Shown: positions 15,960-24,227 of the stretch, one piece after another
How positions within the stretch are numbered: position 1 is the stretch's first letter
How the letters are laid out: every line of letters starts with the position of its first letter
Assembly: GCF_008973665.1 (NCBI RefSeq)
Contig: NZ_WACP01000025.1
Location: 1-45,093, forward strand
Length of the DNA: 45,093 nt
Origin: Paenibacillus tengchongensis
Lineage (GTDB): Bacteria; Bacillota; Bacilli; Paenibacillales; Paenibacillaceae
Reading direction: 5' to 3'
Notes under the pieces: generated by a model
Told to the model about the DNA's origin: nothing
The model's database searches: none
The model's input: only the letters and a program-made list of their open reading frames with translations
Translations under genes and position numbers: made by a program

Positions 15960-16008
15960 GTATAAGCAACGTTTGATATTAGAGGCAGAGAATAATTCGG
16001 GGAATGGT

Positions 16009-16497
16009 TCAATCGTAAGCGACTGCTTGATAAGCGGTTGTGCTCATGACGCGTTTGGCGCCAACGTAGCGGTTGGCCCAGTAGGCTTGGCTGAGTGAAG
16101 TGATCGTTACGCCGCGCGAGCTGGAGGCTTGCGCGAATTTTCCATTTCCAACATAAATCCCAACATGGGACACGCCGTTGCCCAGTGTATTAAAGAAGAC
16201 CAGATCGCCTGAACGCAGATTGCTCTTCGATACGGCCGTACCTGTGCTGAATTGCGCTTTGGAGGTACGGGGCAGGGTGATGCCCAGACTTTTGAACACA
16301 TACTTGGTGAACCCGGAACAGTCGAAGCCGGCGGTGCTCATGCCCCCGGTTTTATAGGTCGTTCCCAAGGTTGTAGCAATAACGTTGTCCATTTTAGAGT
16401 CGGCGGAAGCAGTGTCCGCTCCTACACCCAGGGTGAATACCAAGGCAAGGCCCAATGCTGCTGCGGTGCATTTCTTTTTCCAATGCTGAAGTCTCAA
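16009..16497 (-). CDS. secreted NlpC/P60 peptidoglycan endopeptidase, paralogue
   Basis: The 162-residue product is a paralogue of the neighbouring 163-residue hydrolase, with the same layout: signal peptide (hydrophobic about 11-28, cleavage near TASA-D), then one NlpC/P60 domain. The catalytic Cys60 (AGFDCSGF) and His111 (GVSHVGIYVG) are kept. The third catalytic position is Gln (GKFAQAS) instead of His, which the family tolerates. I place the start at the TTG at 16497, eight bases after AAGGAG; the TTG at 16515 overlaps that site. It has its own promoter, riboswitch and terminator, so both copies answer to c-di-AMP. Confidence 0.93.
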   Translation of the reverse strand: MRLQHWKKKCTAAALGLALVFTLGVGADTASADSKMDNVIATTLGTTYKTGGMSTAGFDCSGFTKYVFKSLGITLPRTSKAQFSTGTAVSKSNLRSGDLVFFNTLGNGVSHVGIYVGNGKFAQASSSRGVTITSLSQAYWANRYVGAKRVMSTTAYQAVAYD

Positions 16498-16514
16498 AAG
16501 ATGTTCTCCTTCCA

Positions 16515-16635
16515 AGGCCTGCGAGGTTAGCTTGAGGATTCGGTAGAAGTTTCCCTATGACCCCTCTGAAACGAGATCAATTCACCCAAAATATGGTTCC
16601 CCCACTTCCCGGTGCCGGAATTAGGCGATTTACGC
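16515..16635 (-). promoter_or_regulatory. c-di-AMP riboswitch (ydaO/yuaA type), second copy
   Basis: On the minus strand the conserved blocks GTGGGGGAACCA, GGGTGAATT, GGGTCATAGGGA, CCGAATCC and AGCTAACCTCGCAGGCC appear in order, as in the first copy. It ends just before the TTG start of the second NlpC/P60 gene. CCGAATCC replaces the CCGAACCC of the first copy. The 5' edge is approximate. Confidence 0.92.
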
Positions 16636-16733
16636 ACCGAATAGTGTTTTCTGTGTCCCGGATAAGCACGACGCAGATAAAAGTCAAAATGGTTGCAAAA
16701 GATTACAAAGTTGTTACTTGTACTACGAGCCTC

Positions 16734-16762
16734 ATTGTACCAGACGATTTGCCGTTTTGCAA
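16734..16762 (-). promoter_or_regulatory. promoter of the second NlpC/P60 gene
   Basis: On the minus strand TTGCAA (16757-16762), a 17-base spacer and TACAAT (16734-16739) preceded by TGG, an extended -10 element. Confidence 0.78.
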
Positions 16763-16793
16763 ACCTTTAGATCACATTATAGGCGCTTTGTAC

Positions 16794-16840
16794 GGCAAAA
16801 AGAGTCGCAGCCTTCGTATAACCGGGGCCGCGGCTCTTTT
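16794..16840 (-). terminator. terminator of the M1 peptidase operon
   Basis: On the minus strand AAAAGAG(C)CGCGGCC pairs with GGCTGCG(A)CTCTTTT (16826-16840 with 16797-16811), followed by T. It lies 24 bases after the membrane-protein stop. Confidence 0.85.
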
Positions 16841-16863
16841 AGTATGGCAGAAACATATGTGAT

Positions 16864-17694
16864 TTATTGTGGAAATGTTTTGCTGCGCCATAAATGATAC
16901 TGCGAAGCGATGCCCCACATCCGTAACAGAGTGGTGGGAAGCGGTGACATTTGCCGGAGGAGAAGGGCGGGCATTCCCGGGAAGAACAATCCGCAGATTC
17001 CGTTCAGCATCAGCATCAGCAGTCCGCCTGACCCCAGGAGAAGCGAAACGGCTATAGCTTTGGGGAGCACCCGTACTAGAACCCCCAGTGAGGTGAAGAC
17101 TCCGGTCCCTCCGGTGTAACCGAACTGCATGTACAACAGCATCAGGCGGACGGCGTAAAGATAGAGCAGCCAGACCAGAACGTATGGAACAAGTTTGATC
17201 AGCAGAGTATAGTCGAGCACACCGCTCAGCAGCAGATTGTACATATCGGGAAGCAGCAGGTAAAGGGGAAGGGCGGCCAGCAGCCATTCGGTCACGCTGA
17301 AGATAAATACCGGAAGCCCCAGCCGTTTCATGCCCGGGAAAAAGAACAGGCCCCGTTCCCCCTTCCGCTCCTGGTGCAGCTCGTGCAGCAGTCCTGCCCG
17401 GATAAAGGGCGACAGCAGCAGCCTCAGGATAGAGAGGCCCAGCAGCAGCAAGAGCCAGCGCCGCACATCCGGATCGGCCCCCAGCGCCTGTTGGCCTTCG
17501 ATATAGTAGAGCAGCCTGCCGAGCAGGCTGCCGCCGGCATCGGCATCGGGATACCGCAGCAGTACAGGTTCAACGGCGGAGCGGACGAAGCGGTACAGGA
17601 AATACCCCCAGAACAGGCGGTAAATAAACAGCAGAATCAGGATATAAAATTGCTCCTTCATGCTGCGCCAGCCGCAGGTTATCGCAGTTTTCAC
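16864..17694 (-). CDS. multi-pass membrane protein of unknown function
   Basis: I do not recognise a family. The 276-residue product is strongly hydrophobic, with about five or six membrane segments (near residues 15-32, 78-100, 125-148, 165-195, 215-240). It has a basic loop (HELHQERKGERG) between the second and third, and no obvious catalytic motif. The layout recalls ABC-2-like or DUF4013-like integral proteins, but this is only an impression. I choose the GTG at 17694, five bases after a GAGGTGAG site; the reading frame to 17736 would overlap the peptidase stop. It starts 10 bases after the M1 peptidase stop and shares its operon and terminator, so the two products may act together at the membrane. 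Confidence 0.78.
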   Translation of the reverse strand: MKTAITCGWRSMKEQFYILILLFIYRLFWGYFLYRFVRSAVEPVLLRYPDADAGGSLLGRLLYYIEGQQALGADPDVRRWLLLLLGLSILRLLLSPFIRAGLLHELHQERKGERGLFFFPGMKRLGLPVFIFSVTEWLLAALPLYLLLPDMYNLLLSGVLDYTLLIKLVPYVLVWLLYLYAVRLMLLYMQFGYTGGTGVFTSLGVLVRVLPKAIAVSLLLGSGGLLMLMLNGICGLFFPGMPALLLRQMSPLPTTLLRMWGIASQYHLWRSKTFPQ

Positions 17695-17704
17695 AATTCT
17701 CACC

Positions 17705-19726
17705 TCACCAGACCAGAGTTCCGAGCATAATTTCAAGCCACTGCGTTACACTATTCGTCCAGCGGGAGAGCGTCCTTGGTTCAAGTTCTGCAAGTCTGAA
17801 ATTATTGATATGCTTATTCTCCAGCAGAATGGAATGATCGGGATCCATTTCGACCGACACCAGAGGCGCTTTATAGGACATCCGGAATTCCGATTCTGCT
17901 GTATTGCCGGTCCATTTCTGCCGGGCGGTGTACCCGTCAGAGAAAGTGAATTTAACGGGTACATCCGTGTAATTGCTGCCTTTATTGCTGATCTTTACCG
18001 TGGATTGATAACGGGAATCCGCCGGGCCTTCTTTATTGACAGAGCTGCGGATATCATCTACGGCAAAATCGGGAGAGCCGCCGCCATAAATATATTGGTC
18101 AAAATAGGCTTGCCAGCTTTTTTTGGTCACTTTCTCCACAATTGCCTGAAAATCTTCGGTAGAGGGATGACGGAACCGGTACTTACGGGTGTAAGCCGAT
18201 AAGATGGTGTCCATGGTTTTGGTGCCGACCTGATGCTCCAGGTCTTTCAGCACCAGCTTGCCGCGGATGTATACATTCCGTGCGTAGGCTTCGTTAGAAG
18301 GGTATTTCCAGGCTTCAAGTTTCAGCGGCTGCGGCGTGCCTATCAGGCTGGCCTGCAGCGGCAGGTTCGTGGTGACGCCGTACTCCTGCTCCATCAGCCT
18401 GTCCTCGGCATAGGAGGTAAAGGCCTCGTCGAGCCAGGCTTCCTCAAATTCATTGCTGGCCAGCATACCGTAGAAATACTGGTGGCCGATTTCGTGAACG
18501 ACCGTGCGTTCCAGCGAAGTGTTCGGATTGGCTTCGGAGGCTGCAAAAGCCGTAATCAGGGTCGGATACTCCATTCCTCCTGCTCCGCTTGCGCCTGCGG
18601 GCGGTACGACGATGGAAAGCGTAGAGTAGGGGTAAGAGCCGTACCATTTGCTGAAGGCGGTCAGAGCAGCTTTGGCAGCCTGGAAATAACGTTCCTGCAG
18701 ATCCTTGTGCTTCGGGTCGAGATAGAGCTTGATCCTCACACCGGGGACCTGAGGCGCGGAGAAGGCCTCTTCGGCCACGATAAAGTCAGGGGAAGCGGCC
18801 CAGGCGAAATCATGCACATCATCCGCATAGAACTGGTAAATCTTCTGGTCCTGCTTGAGCTTTGGACTCTTGACCGGAAAGCCGGTGGCTCCCACGATGT
18901 AATTGGAGGGGACGGAAATCGTTACATTGTAAATGCCGAAATCGCTGTAAAACTCCGAATTGCCGTGGTATTGATGGAGATCCCAGCCTTCCTGCCTGAT
19001 TCCGCGGGTCCCGGCCGGCTCGTAAACACTCAGCTTGGGAAACCACTGCCCGGCCATTACAAAGTTCCCGGAAGTGCCCATACGGGCAAACACCTTCGGC
19101 AGCTTGACCTCAAATTGCAGCTTAAGGGTGACACTCTCCCCGCCGTTAACCGGCTGCGGCAGATGCACCTTGATAAGCGTCCGGTCATCCACATTTCCGT
19201 CATCCGGCTGCACATACTGGATACGCTGCAGCAGCGACACGCCTTCGGTGGTACGCAGATCGCTGATGGTCATCCCGCCATATCCACCTACAGGCATGGT
19301 ATCGCCGCGCAGTTCTCCCCCGGATTCTTTCATGAAAGTTGTATCATCGGACGCGAACGCATTCGGGTAGAGGTGAAAATAAAGCTCCTGGACCGGCTTG
19401 CTTCCGGGATGAGTCCAGGTCACCGTCTCGGCGCCCCGTAAAACGCCGCTTTCCTGCAGGAGCTGGACGTCGATATGGTACTCCGTGACCCGCTGGCTTA
19501 AGGCTTCCGAGACCGGAAGCGGCTTACTCTCGGGAAGCTTGGGCTGCGCTGTCTTGCTGGCTGCTGCTTTGGCCGGGGCCCCGGCAGGGGACTTGGCCTT
19601 ATCCGGCGCAGCGGCAGACCCGGCTGCCGGGCTGAGCCCGGAGACGGACCAGACGGCGGTACCGAGCAGGGCGAGGGCGGATAAGGCCGCAATAATGAAG
19701 ACGGATTTCAATGACAGTAGCTTCAT
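17705..19726 (-). CDS. membrane-anchored M1 family metallopeptidase
   Basis: The 673-residue product is a zinc aminopeptidase-type protein. It begins with an uncleaved-looking membrane anchor (about 8-30) and an Ala/Pro/Lys-rich linker (about 32-70), then an N-terminal beta saddle and the catalytic domain. HEIGH (411-415) and Glu434 18 residues later supply the zinc ligands, and GGMEYP (383-388) replaces the GAMEN substrate motif. A C-terminal beta domain follows (about 550-650). It should act outside the membrane on peptides or proteins; the substrate is unknown. The ATG at 19726 follows GGGAGGA by eight bases. It is the first gene of a two-gene unit with the multi-pass membrane protein. Confidence 0.92.
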   Translation of the reverse strand: MKLLSLKSVFIIAALSALALLGTAVWSVSGLSPAAGSAAAPDKAKSPAGAPAKAAASKTAQPKLPESKPLPVSEALSQRVTEYHIDVQLLQESGVLRGAETVTWTHPGSKPVQELYFHLYPNAFASDDTTFMKESGGELRGDTMPVGGYGGMTISDLRTTEGVSLLQRIQYVQPDDGNVDDRTLIKVHLPQPVNGGESVTLKLQFEVKLPKVFARMGTSGNFVMAGQWFPKLSVYEPAGTRGIRQEGWDLHQYHGNSEFYSDFGIYNVTISVPSNYIVGATGFPVKSPKLKQDQKIYQFYADDVHDFAWAASPDFIVAEEAFSAPQVPGVRIKLYLDPKHKDLQERYFQAAKAALTAFSKWYGSYPYSTLSIVVPPAGASGAGGMEYPTLITAFAASEANPNTSLERTVVHEIGHQYFYGMLASNEFEEAWLDEAFTSYAEDRLMEQEYGVTTNLPLQASLIGTPQPLKLEAWKYPSNEAYARNVYIRGKLVLKDLEHQVGTKTMDTILSAYTRKYRFRHPSTEDFQAIVEKVTKKSWQAYFDQYIYGGGSPDFAVDDIRSSVNKEGPADSRYQSTVKISNKGSNYTDVPVKFTFSDGYTARQKWTGNTAESEFRMSYKAPLVSVEMDPDHSILLENKHINNFRLAELEPRTLSRWTNSVTQWLEIMLGTLVW

Positions 19727-19830
19727 ACAGTTATTCCTCCCGTGACAAGCTTCTACGGGATGTATATGTTTGCATTCGCCGCAATATTAGCTAAAATTAA
19801 TTTATTAGCGATAGGAAAGGATGTGCACAT

Positions 19831-20337
19831 GTGGATAACGTACAACCGGAGGGCAGAAAGCAGATTGCCTTGAATATTGTGAATGCCAAGAGTAAACATA
19901 AAGGCTTCGGCGCCGGCTCCATTGACCTGAACAACGTATCGCCGGTCATCATCGACGGCGGGGAAGCAGTTATCGACATCGGTGCAATGCATGCCAAGAG
20001 TAAGGTGGAGAAGGGAATCAAGTTCTCGATGAACCGGGAAGATGTCCCGAACGGCCGCCAGGTCTGGGTAGTCTGGGTTGCCGTAGACCGTACACCTGAA
20101 GGGCAAGTCTATGGGGGGATTACCGCCTGCGAAATGTGGATTGATTCAGAGGCGCGCCGGGGCTGGAAGATTCTCGCCGACCATGTGAACAAGCTGGACT
20201 CCGCCCTGAAACGGAAGATTATTGTCGAGGGACTGAGTGCAGAGGACAAGGCCGCGCTGAAATCGCTGCTCATTAGCCATAATGAGGAGTGGTGGAACGC
20301 CTCCTCCGCAGAATTGAAGGCGGCATTGTCAGACTGA
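19831..20337 (+). CDS. ywhD: YwhD family protein
   Basis: The 168-residue product matches the YwhD family of Bacillales as I remember it: a VWVVWVAVDR core strand, the GITACEMWID motif and the C-terminal EEWWNASSAELKAAL. It is cytosolic and its function is not known. In B. subtilis ywhD lies beside pbpG (ywhE); here pbpG is 1.6 kb away on the opposite strand, so a remnant of that cluster is kept. The start is a GTG at 19831, nine bases after an AGGAAAGGA site. A perfect DnaA box (TGTGGATAA, 19830-19838) overlaps the start codon, possibly by chance. Two overlapping T-runs flank the downstream terminator. Confidence 0.88.
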   Translation: MDNVQPEGRKQIALNIVNAKSKHKGFGAGSIDLNNVSPVIIDGGEAVIDIGAMHAKSKVEKGIKFSMNREDVPNGRQVWVVWVAVDRTPEGQVYGGITACEMWIDSEARRGWKILADHVNKLDSALKRKIIVEGLSAEDKAALKSLLISHNEEWWNASSAELKAALSD

Positions 20338-20356
20338 GCACTCCGCCGCTGAATAC

Positions 20357-20397
20357 AAAAGGCTTGGCCGCAGATGAACGGGCGGCCAAGCCTTTTG
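20357..20397. terminator. bidirectional terminator after ywhD
   Basis: A 15-bp perfect stem AAAAGGCTTGGCCGC/GCGGCCAAGCCTTTT (20357-20371 with 20382-20396) has T-runs on both strands. It serves convergent ywhD and the AbrB-like gene. Confidence 0.9.
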
Positions 20398-20468
20398 TTC
20401 CAAATATTAGCAGCGTGCCTATACGCCATTAGCCCCTGCTGTACGGAGGAACGGTACCGTGCCGGCAG

Positions 20469-20942
20469 TTACGCTTTGCCTGCAGCGCTCAGCTTACGCT
20501 TGAGCTGGCTCACCCGCGCCTGGCTGATGCCGAGCACGTCAGCGAGTTCCTTCTGGTTGGCGTAAGGATGTTCCGCCATCGCCTTCTCCAGGCGCAGGGT
20601 CATTTCCTCTGTCTTCGTCCGCCGCCCTCCGCGGCTTTGACCGGAGCTTTCCTCCGCATAGGTCTGCGCCGGCAGGGACTCTTCTTCCCGGCGCTGCGGA
20701 TTACCCAGTTCCTTCAGGCAGCCGCTGCAAATAAACTGGTCTTTATAGTAGGTCACATGATCAAGGCTTCTGCAGAACGTGCATTCAGTGGAGGTGTACT
20801 TGCGCAGCACAATTACTTCGTCGTCCAGAATAAAAAATTCGATAGGATCCCCGATGTCAATATTGCGGGTCATTCGGATCTCCACGGGAACCACAATTCT
20901 GCCAAGGCTGTCTAAACTTCGGATCATCCCTGTATCCTTCAT
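20469..20942 (-). CDS. AbrB-like regulator fused to a zinc ribbon and HTH
   Basis: The 157-residue product has three parts. Residues 5-48 are an AbrB/SpoVT swapped-hairpin DNA-binding domain (GMIRSLDSLGRIVVPVEIR start, as in AbrB). Residues 54-75 hold a probable zinc ribbon, CTFC and CSGC, as C-x2-C-x14-C-x2-C (Cys54, 57, 72, 75). After a low-complexity Arg/Gly/Ser linker (81-110), residues 114-150 form a helix-turn-helix with KELADVLGISQARVSQLKRK. The usual AbrB multimerisation tail is replaced. It is probably a transcription factor with two DNA-binding modules; targets are unknown. The ATG at 20942 follows GAGGG. It is not in an operon. The gap 20943-21079 shows only a possible minus-strand TATAAT near 20994. 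Confidence 0.85.
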   Translation of the reverse strand: MKDTGMIRSLDSLGRIVVPVEIRMTRNIDIGDPIEFFILDDEVIVLRKYTSTECTFCRSLDHVTYYKDQFICSGCLKELGNPQRREEESLPAQTYAEESSGQSRGGRRTKTEEMTLRLEKAMAEHPYANQKELADVLGISQARVSQLKRKLSAAGKA

Positions 20943-21079
20943 CTCATGTCCCTCATTTACAACATTTATTTTTTTATGTCGATATCATTGATTATAACAG
21001 TAATTGTCAGTTTAGAGAATGGGGAAAGCGCATTCATTGGCGTGGTTGTGCGATTTTTTTTATAACAATTTGTAACGGG

Positions 21080-21118
21080 AAAAGCCACAGGCCTTCGGGA
21101 TTCCGAAAGACTGTGGCT
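21080..21118 (-). terminator. terminator of the pbpG-mpg unit
   Basis: On the minus strand AGCCACAGTCTTTCGG pairs with CCGAAGGCCTGTGGCT (21103-21118 with 21083-21098), with one mismatch, followed by TTTT. Confidence 0.87.
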
Positions 21119-21179
21119 AATTAGGGTTCTTAGTCATTTACCCGGCATTGGTGCCGGCTGAAACAGCCGCCGGGCCAAT

Positions 21180-21854
21180 TTACTTCCAGCGGAAAGCCGG
21201 CTCCTGCCGGTCCCGCACTGAAACCCAAGGGTTGTTCCGCAGATAGAACCGCCACGGCAGCTTCTCATATTCGCCGGCATAGGGAATATTGATCCGCGGG
21301 GCCTCTACAATGTCCAATTTCTGCGGCGCACACCCCTGCTCCAGCCACAGCGGCCCGCCGGTCTGGTTGAGCCGGATGCCGTTCAGGCTTTTATCGATCC
21401 GCAGCGCCCGGCATAGCTTGCCGGGTCCGCTGGAAAGCCCGGTCGGCTTCTTAAGGGCGCCTCCGCGGTAGAGTGCCATCCGTGCAGCGTCTGCGTCCGT
21501 CAGCGGCTCCACCGCACGGATCAGGACCGCCTGGGGATCATCTTGTTCACCAGTGACTACATTCAGACAATGATACATGCCGTATATAAGGTATACATAG
21601 GCGGTCCCTCCGGCGCTGAACATGACTTCCGTGCGGGCTGTGCGCCGTCCGCCGTAGGCATGGCTGCCCTTGTCCTCGATTCCGCCGTAGCTCTCCGTCT
21701 CTACAATGCGGCAGCGGATTTCCCCGTCCCCCGTCCGGCGCACGACGTGCTGGCCGAGGAGCAGCGGCGCGGCCTCCAGTGCAGAGAGCCGGTAGAGACC
21801 GGAGGTAAGCGGCGTGCCACGTTTAATATCTCCGCGTTCCTGCTCTCCATTCAT
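21180..21854 (-). CDS. mpg: 3-methyladenine DNA glycosylase, AAG/MPG family
   Basis: The 224-residue product removes alkylated purines from DNA to start base excision repair. It has the AAG signatures: the RIVETESYGG strand with catalytic Glu, the GGTAYVYLIYGMYHCLNVVT segment that forms the flipped-base pocket, AVLIRAVEPL, and SSGPGKLCRAL. The length fits bacterial members. I choose the ATG at 21854, about 10 bases after AAAGGTG; a GTG at 21863 and a TTG at 21941 also keep the frame. The frame reaches to seven bases from the pbpG stop, so it is probably cotranscribed with pbpG. If the pbpG promoter is forespore-specific, this repair enzyme would be loaded into spores; that is an inference. 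Confidence 0.93.
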   Translation of the reverse strand: MNGEQERGDIKRGTPLTSGLYRLSALEAAPLLLGQHVVRRTGDGEIRCRIVETESYGGIEDKGSHAYGGRRTARTEVMFSAGGTAYVYLIYGMYHCLNVVTGEQDDPQAVLIRAVEPLTDADAARMALYRGGALKKPTGLSSGPGKLCRALRIDKSLNGIRLNQTGGPLWLEQGCAPQKLDIVEAPRINIPYAGEYEKLPWRFYLRNNPWVSVRDRQEPAFRWK

Positions 21855-21947
21855 GGGCTTCACGGCACCTTTCAGGGCGCAGCAGGTCTCACCCGCGCGC
21901 CGTTTTTGTCCCATCGTAACCCAAGACCGGGCAGGCCGCAAGGCATC

Positions 21948-24020
21948 CTAATTCATCCACCAGCGTTTAATGTCGTTCCAGAGCGAATGCTCCTCTTCGG
22001 CGGGAGCGCTCTGCTCGTCCGTTTGTTCCTCTGGGGGAGATGCCTTGCCGCTCTCGCCGTGTTCATCGCAATATTCCGTAGGCTCCGTACCGCTGAGGAA
22101 GGTCTCCAGTTCCTTTTCGGGACAGGCGGCAGTGGCAAGCTTGCCGGACTCCGGATTGATATAGACGCTCACGACTCCGTCAGGGATCGGAAAAATCTTC
22201 GGCGGCACATTTTCCAGCGCCTTTTCCGTAAATTCGGCAAAGATTGGTGCAGCGCGGCGCCCGTCGGTTGTCGAGATTTCCCGCCCTTTGTCATACCCTA
22301 CCCACACCGCTGTGGCCAGCTCCGGCGTAAAGCCGACCATCCAGCCGTCCGTATCGGTGGTGCCGGTCTTGCCTGCAACCGGACGTTTGATGACCGAGGC
22401 CACACGGTTACCCGTTCCGCCGCTCTCAAACACGCCTTCCATCAGCCGGGTCAGTACATAGGCAGCCCCCGGCTCAACGACCTGCTCACCCTGCCGCTGC
22501 GGAGCCTCGTAAAGCATATTACCCTGGCTGTCGGTAATCTTGAGAATCGCTGTAACCGGGTGTTTAACGCCTCCGCCGCCGATAACGGCAAAGGCTGAAG
22601 CCATATCCAGCGGGCTGACCGGAGAGGTGCCGAGAGCCAGGGAAGGCACACTCTGCAGCGGGCTGGAAATACCCATCTTGGCAGCCATTTCGGCTACGTT
22701 ATCGGCCCCGACCTTCATGATGGTGTTGACGGCGTATATGTTGTCGGAAGCGGCGATGGCCTGCCGCATATTGATTTCACCCAAATATTTATCGCCGAAA
22801 TTCCGGGGCTGGTAGGTCTTGCGGTTATTGTCATAGTGGAAAAGAGTCGGCTGGCTGTTGAATACAGACAGGCCGGTCATCGTCTTCGAAGACAGCGCCG
22901 TAAGATACATAATCGGCTTAAAGGACGAGCCCGGCTGGCGGGTGGTGGCCAAGGCATGGTTGAACTGGTTGGTCCGGTAGTTTTTGCCGCCCACCATCGC
23001 CTTGATATAGCCGCTGCGGGGATCTACTGATACCAGCGCCGTCTCCAGCTCGCTTTGCGCATCCATCCCCTGCCGGACGGCATCCTCCGCCGCCTGCTGC
23101 ATGTCCGGATCAAGCGTGGTATAGACCCTGAGCCCGCCCTGCTCCAGCTCATCTGCGCTGATGTTCAGCAACTGCATGGTCTGAGCCCGTACATAATCCC
23201 GGAAATAAGGGGCGGGAGCGGCCGTTTCCTGATTGCCCTGAGGCTTGAAGTCCAGGGTCTCCCGGGACGCCGCCAGTGCCTGACCGTCCGTAATATCGCC
23301 TGTTTCGACCATGGCCGACAGGATAATGCCCTGGCGTTTCTTGGCGTTCTCCATATGTGTATAAGGCGAGTAGTAGGTCGGCCCTTTAGGGATACCGGCC
23401 AGCATAGTGCTCTCGGCCAGGTCAAGCTCTGCGGCCGGCTTGCCGAAATACATCTGCGCAGCCGCTTCGATGCCATAGGCCCCGTGGCCGTAGTAAATTT
23501 CGTTAAGATACATATTCAGAATTTCATCCTTGCTGAATTTCATCTCAAGCTGCACGGTATAAAAGGCTTCTTTGGCTTTGCGGGTCCAGGTTTTTTCATG
23601 GGTCAGGTAAAGGTTACGGGCTAGCTGCTGGGTTAAGGTGCTGGCCCCCTGCGAGCGTTCGCCCGATTCCAGATTAGCAAGAACGGCCCGTCCCATCCCC
23701 TTTGCATCAAAGCCGGCATGACTGTAGAATTTACGGTCCTCCACAGCTAGAGTGGCCTTGATGAGCAGCGGTGAAATCTGCTCAAGCGCCACCGGATCGC
23801 GGCTGCGTCCGTCGCTGGTGAATACGGCCAGCACTTCGCCCCGGGAGTCCAGCAGCTTTGAGCGGATATCATCTCCAAGCGGCGGCAGCGGCTTCTGGTA
23901 CAGGTAGCCGAGCAGGCCTCCCGCAGCGATAAGGCCGATTACAGCCACTATGGCCAGCAGCCGGAAGAGCCGGCGGAAGGGGCGCCTTGGTTTTTTTGAA
24001 TTAGCGGATTCGTGCGGCAT
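21948..24020 (-). CDS. pbpG: bifunctional penicillin-binding protein (class A)
   Basis: The 690-residue product has a short cytoplasmic tail, one membrane anchor (about 20-41), a GT51 glycosyltransferase domain with catalytic Glu94 in EDRKFYSHAGFD and QGASTLTQQLARN, and a transpeptidase domain with SSFK (365-368), SDN (425-427) and KTGTT (551-555). It polymerises and cross-links peptidoglycan. The acidic C-terminal tail (about 650-690) is low-complexity. Size and a ywhD gene nearby match B. subtilis pbpG (ywhE, PBP2d), which is made in the forespore for germ-cell wall synthesis; other class A PBPs are possible. The ATG at 24020 is 10 bases after AAAGGAGC. A sigma-G/F-like promoter lies upstream. 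Confidence 0.92.
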   Translation of the reverse strand: MPHESANSKKPRRPFRRLFRLLAIVAVIGLIAAGGLLGYLYQKPLPPLGDDIRSKLLDSRGEVLAVFTSDGRSRDPVALEQISPLLIKATLAVEDRKFYSHAGFDAKGMGRAVLANLESGERSQGASTLTQQLARNLYLTHEKTWTRKAKEAFYTVQLEMKFSKDEILNMYLNEIYYGHGAYGIEAAAQMYFGKPAAELDLAESTMLAGIPKGPTYYSPYTHMENAKKRQGIILSAMVETGDITDGQALAASRETLDFKPQGNQETAAPAPYFRDYVRAQTMQLLNISADELEQGGLRVYTTLDPDMQQAAEDAVRQGMDAQSELETALVSVDPRSGYIKAMVGGKNYRTNQFNHALATTRQPGSSFKPIMYLTALSSKTMTGLSVFNSQPTLFHYDNNRKTYQPRNFGDKYLGEINMRQAIAASDNIYAVNTIMKVGADNVAEMAAKMGISSPLQSVPSLALGTSPVSPLDMASAFAVIGGGGVKHPVTAILKITDSQGNMLYEAPQRQGEQVVEPGAAYVLTRLMEGVFESGGTGNRVASVIKRPVAGKTGTTDTDGWMVGFTPELATAVWVGYDKGREISTTDGRRAAPIFAEFTEKALENVPPKIFPIPDGVVSVYINPESGKLATAACPEKELETFLSGTEPTEYCDEHGESGKASPPEEQTDEQSAPAEEEHSLWNDIKRWWMN

Positions 24021-24072
24021 GCAGATTCAGGCTCCTTTCGCGAGAAGGCGTTCCTTTCATTACGTTCATTTC

Positions 24073-24102
24073 CATTATGGGAAAGGAAGAAGGCGGATAT
24101 TC
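24073..24102 (-). promoter_or_regulatory. candidate sigma-G/sigma-F promoter of pbpG
   Basis: On the minus strand GAATA (24098-24102) fits the sigma-G -35, and after 18 bases CATAATG (24073-24079) fits CATNNTA with one mismatch. It lies 53 bases before the pbpG start. B. subtilis pbpG is transcribed in the forespore, which agrees. Confidence 0.5.
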
Positions 24103-24227
24103 ATTAAAGGGAACGGTGAAGATTTTGTCTCTTCTTTGTGACCGGTTGCATGTAGATATGCCCATGGAGAGGGAGTATAACAGAGGAGTATGCCAAAAAG
24201 GGTAATTAGACTATAGGAGGTGTTACC

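Noticed and set aside
23356..23364. TGTGTATAA in the pbpG coding region as another DnaA box
   Set aside because: It is a single exact match inside a coding gene, within chance expectation for the window.
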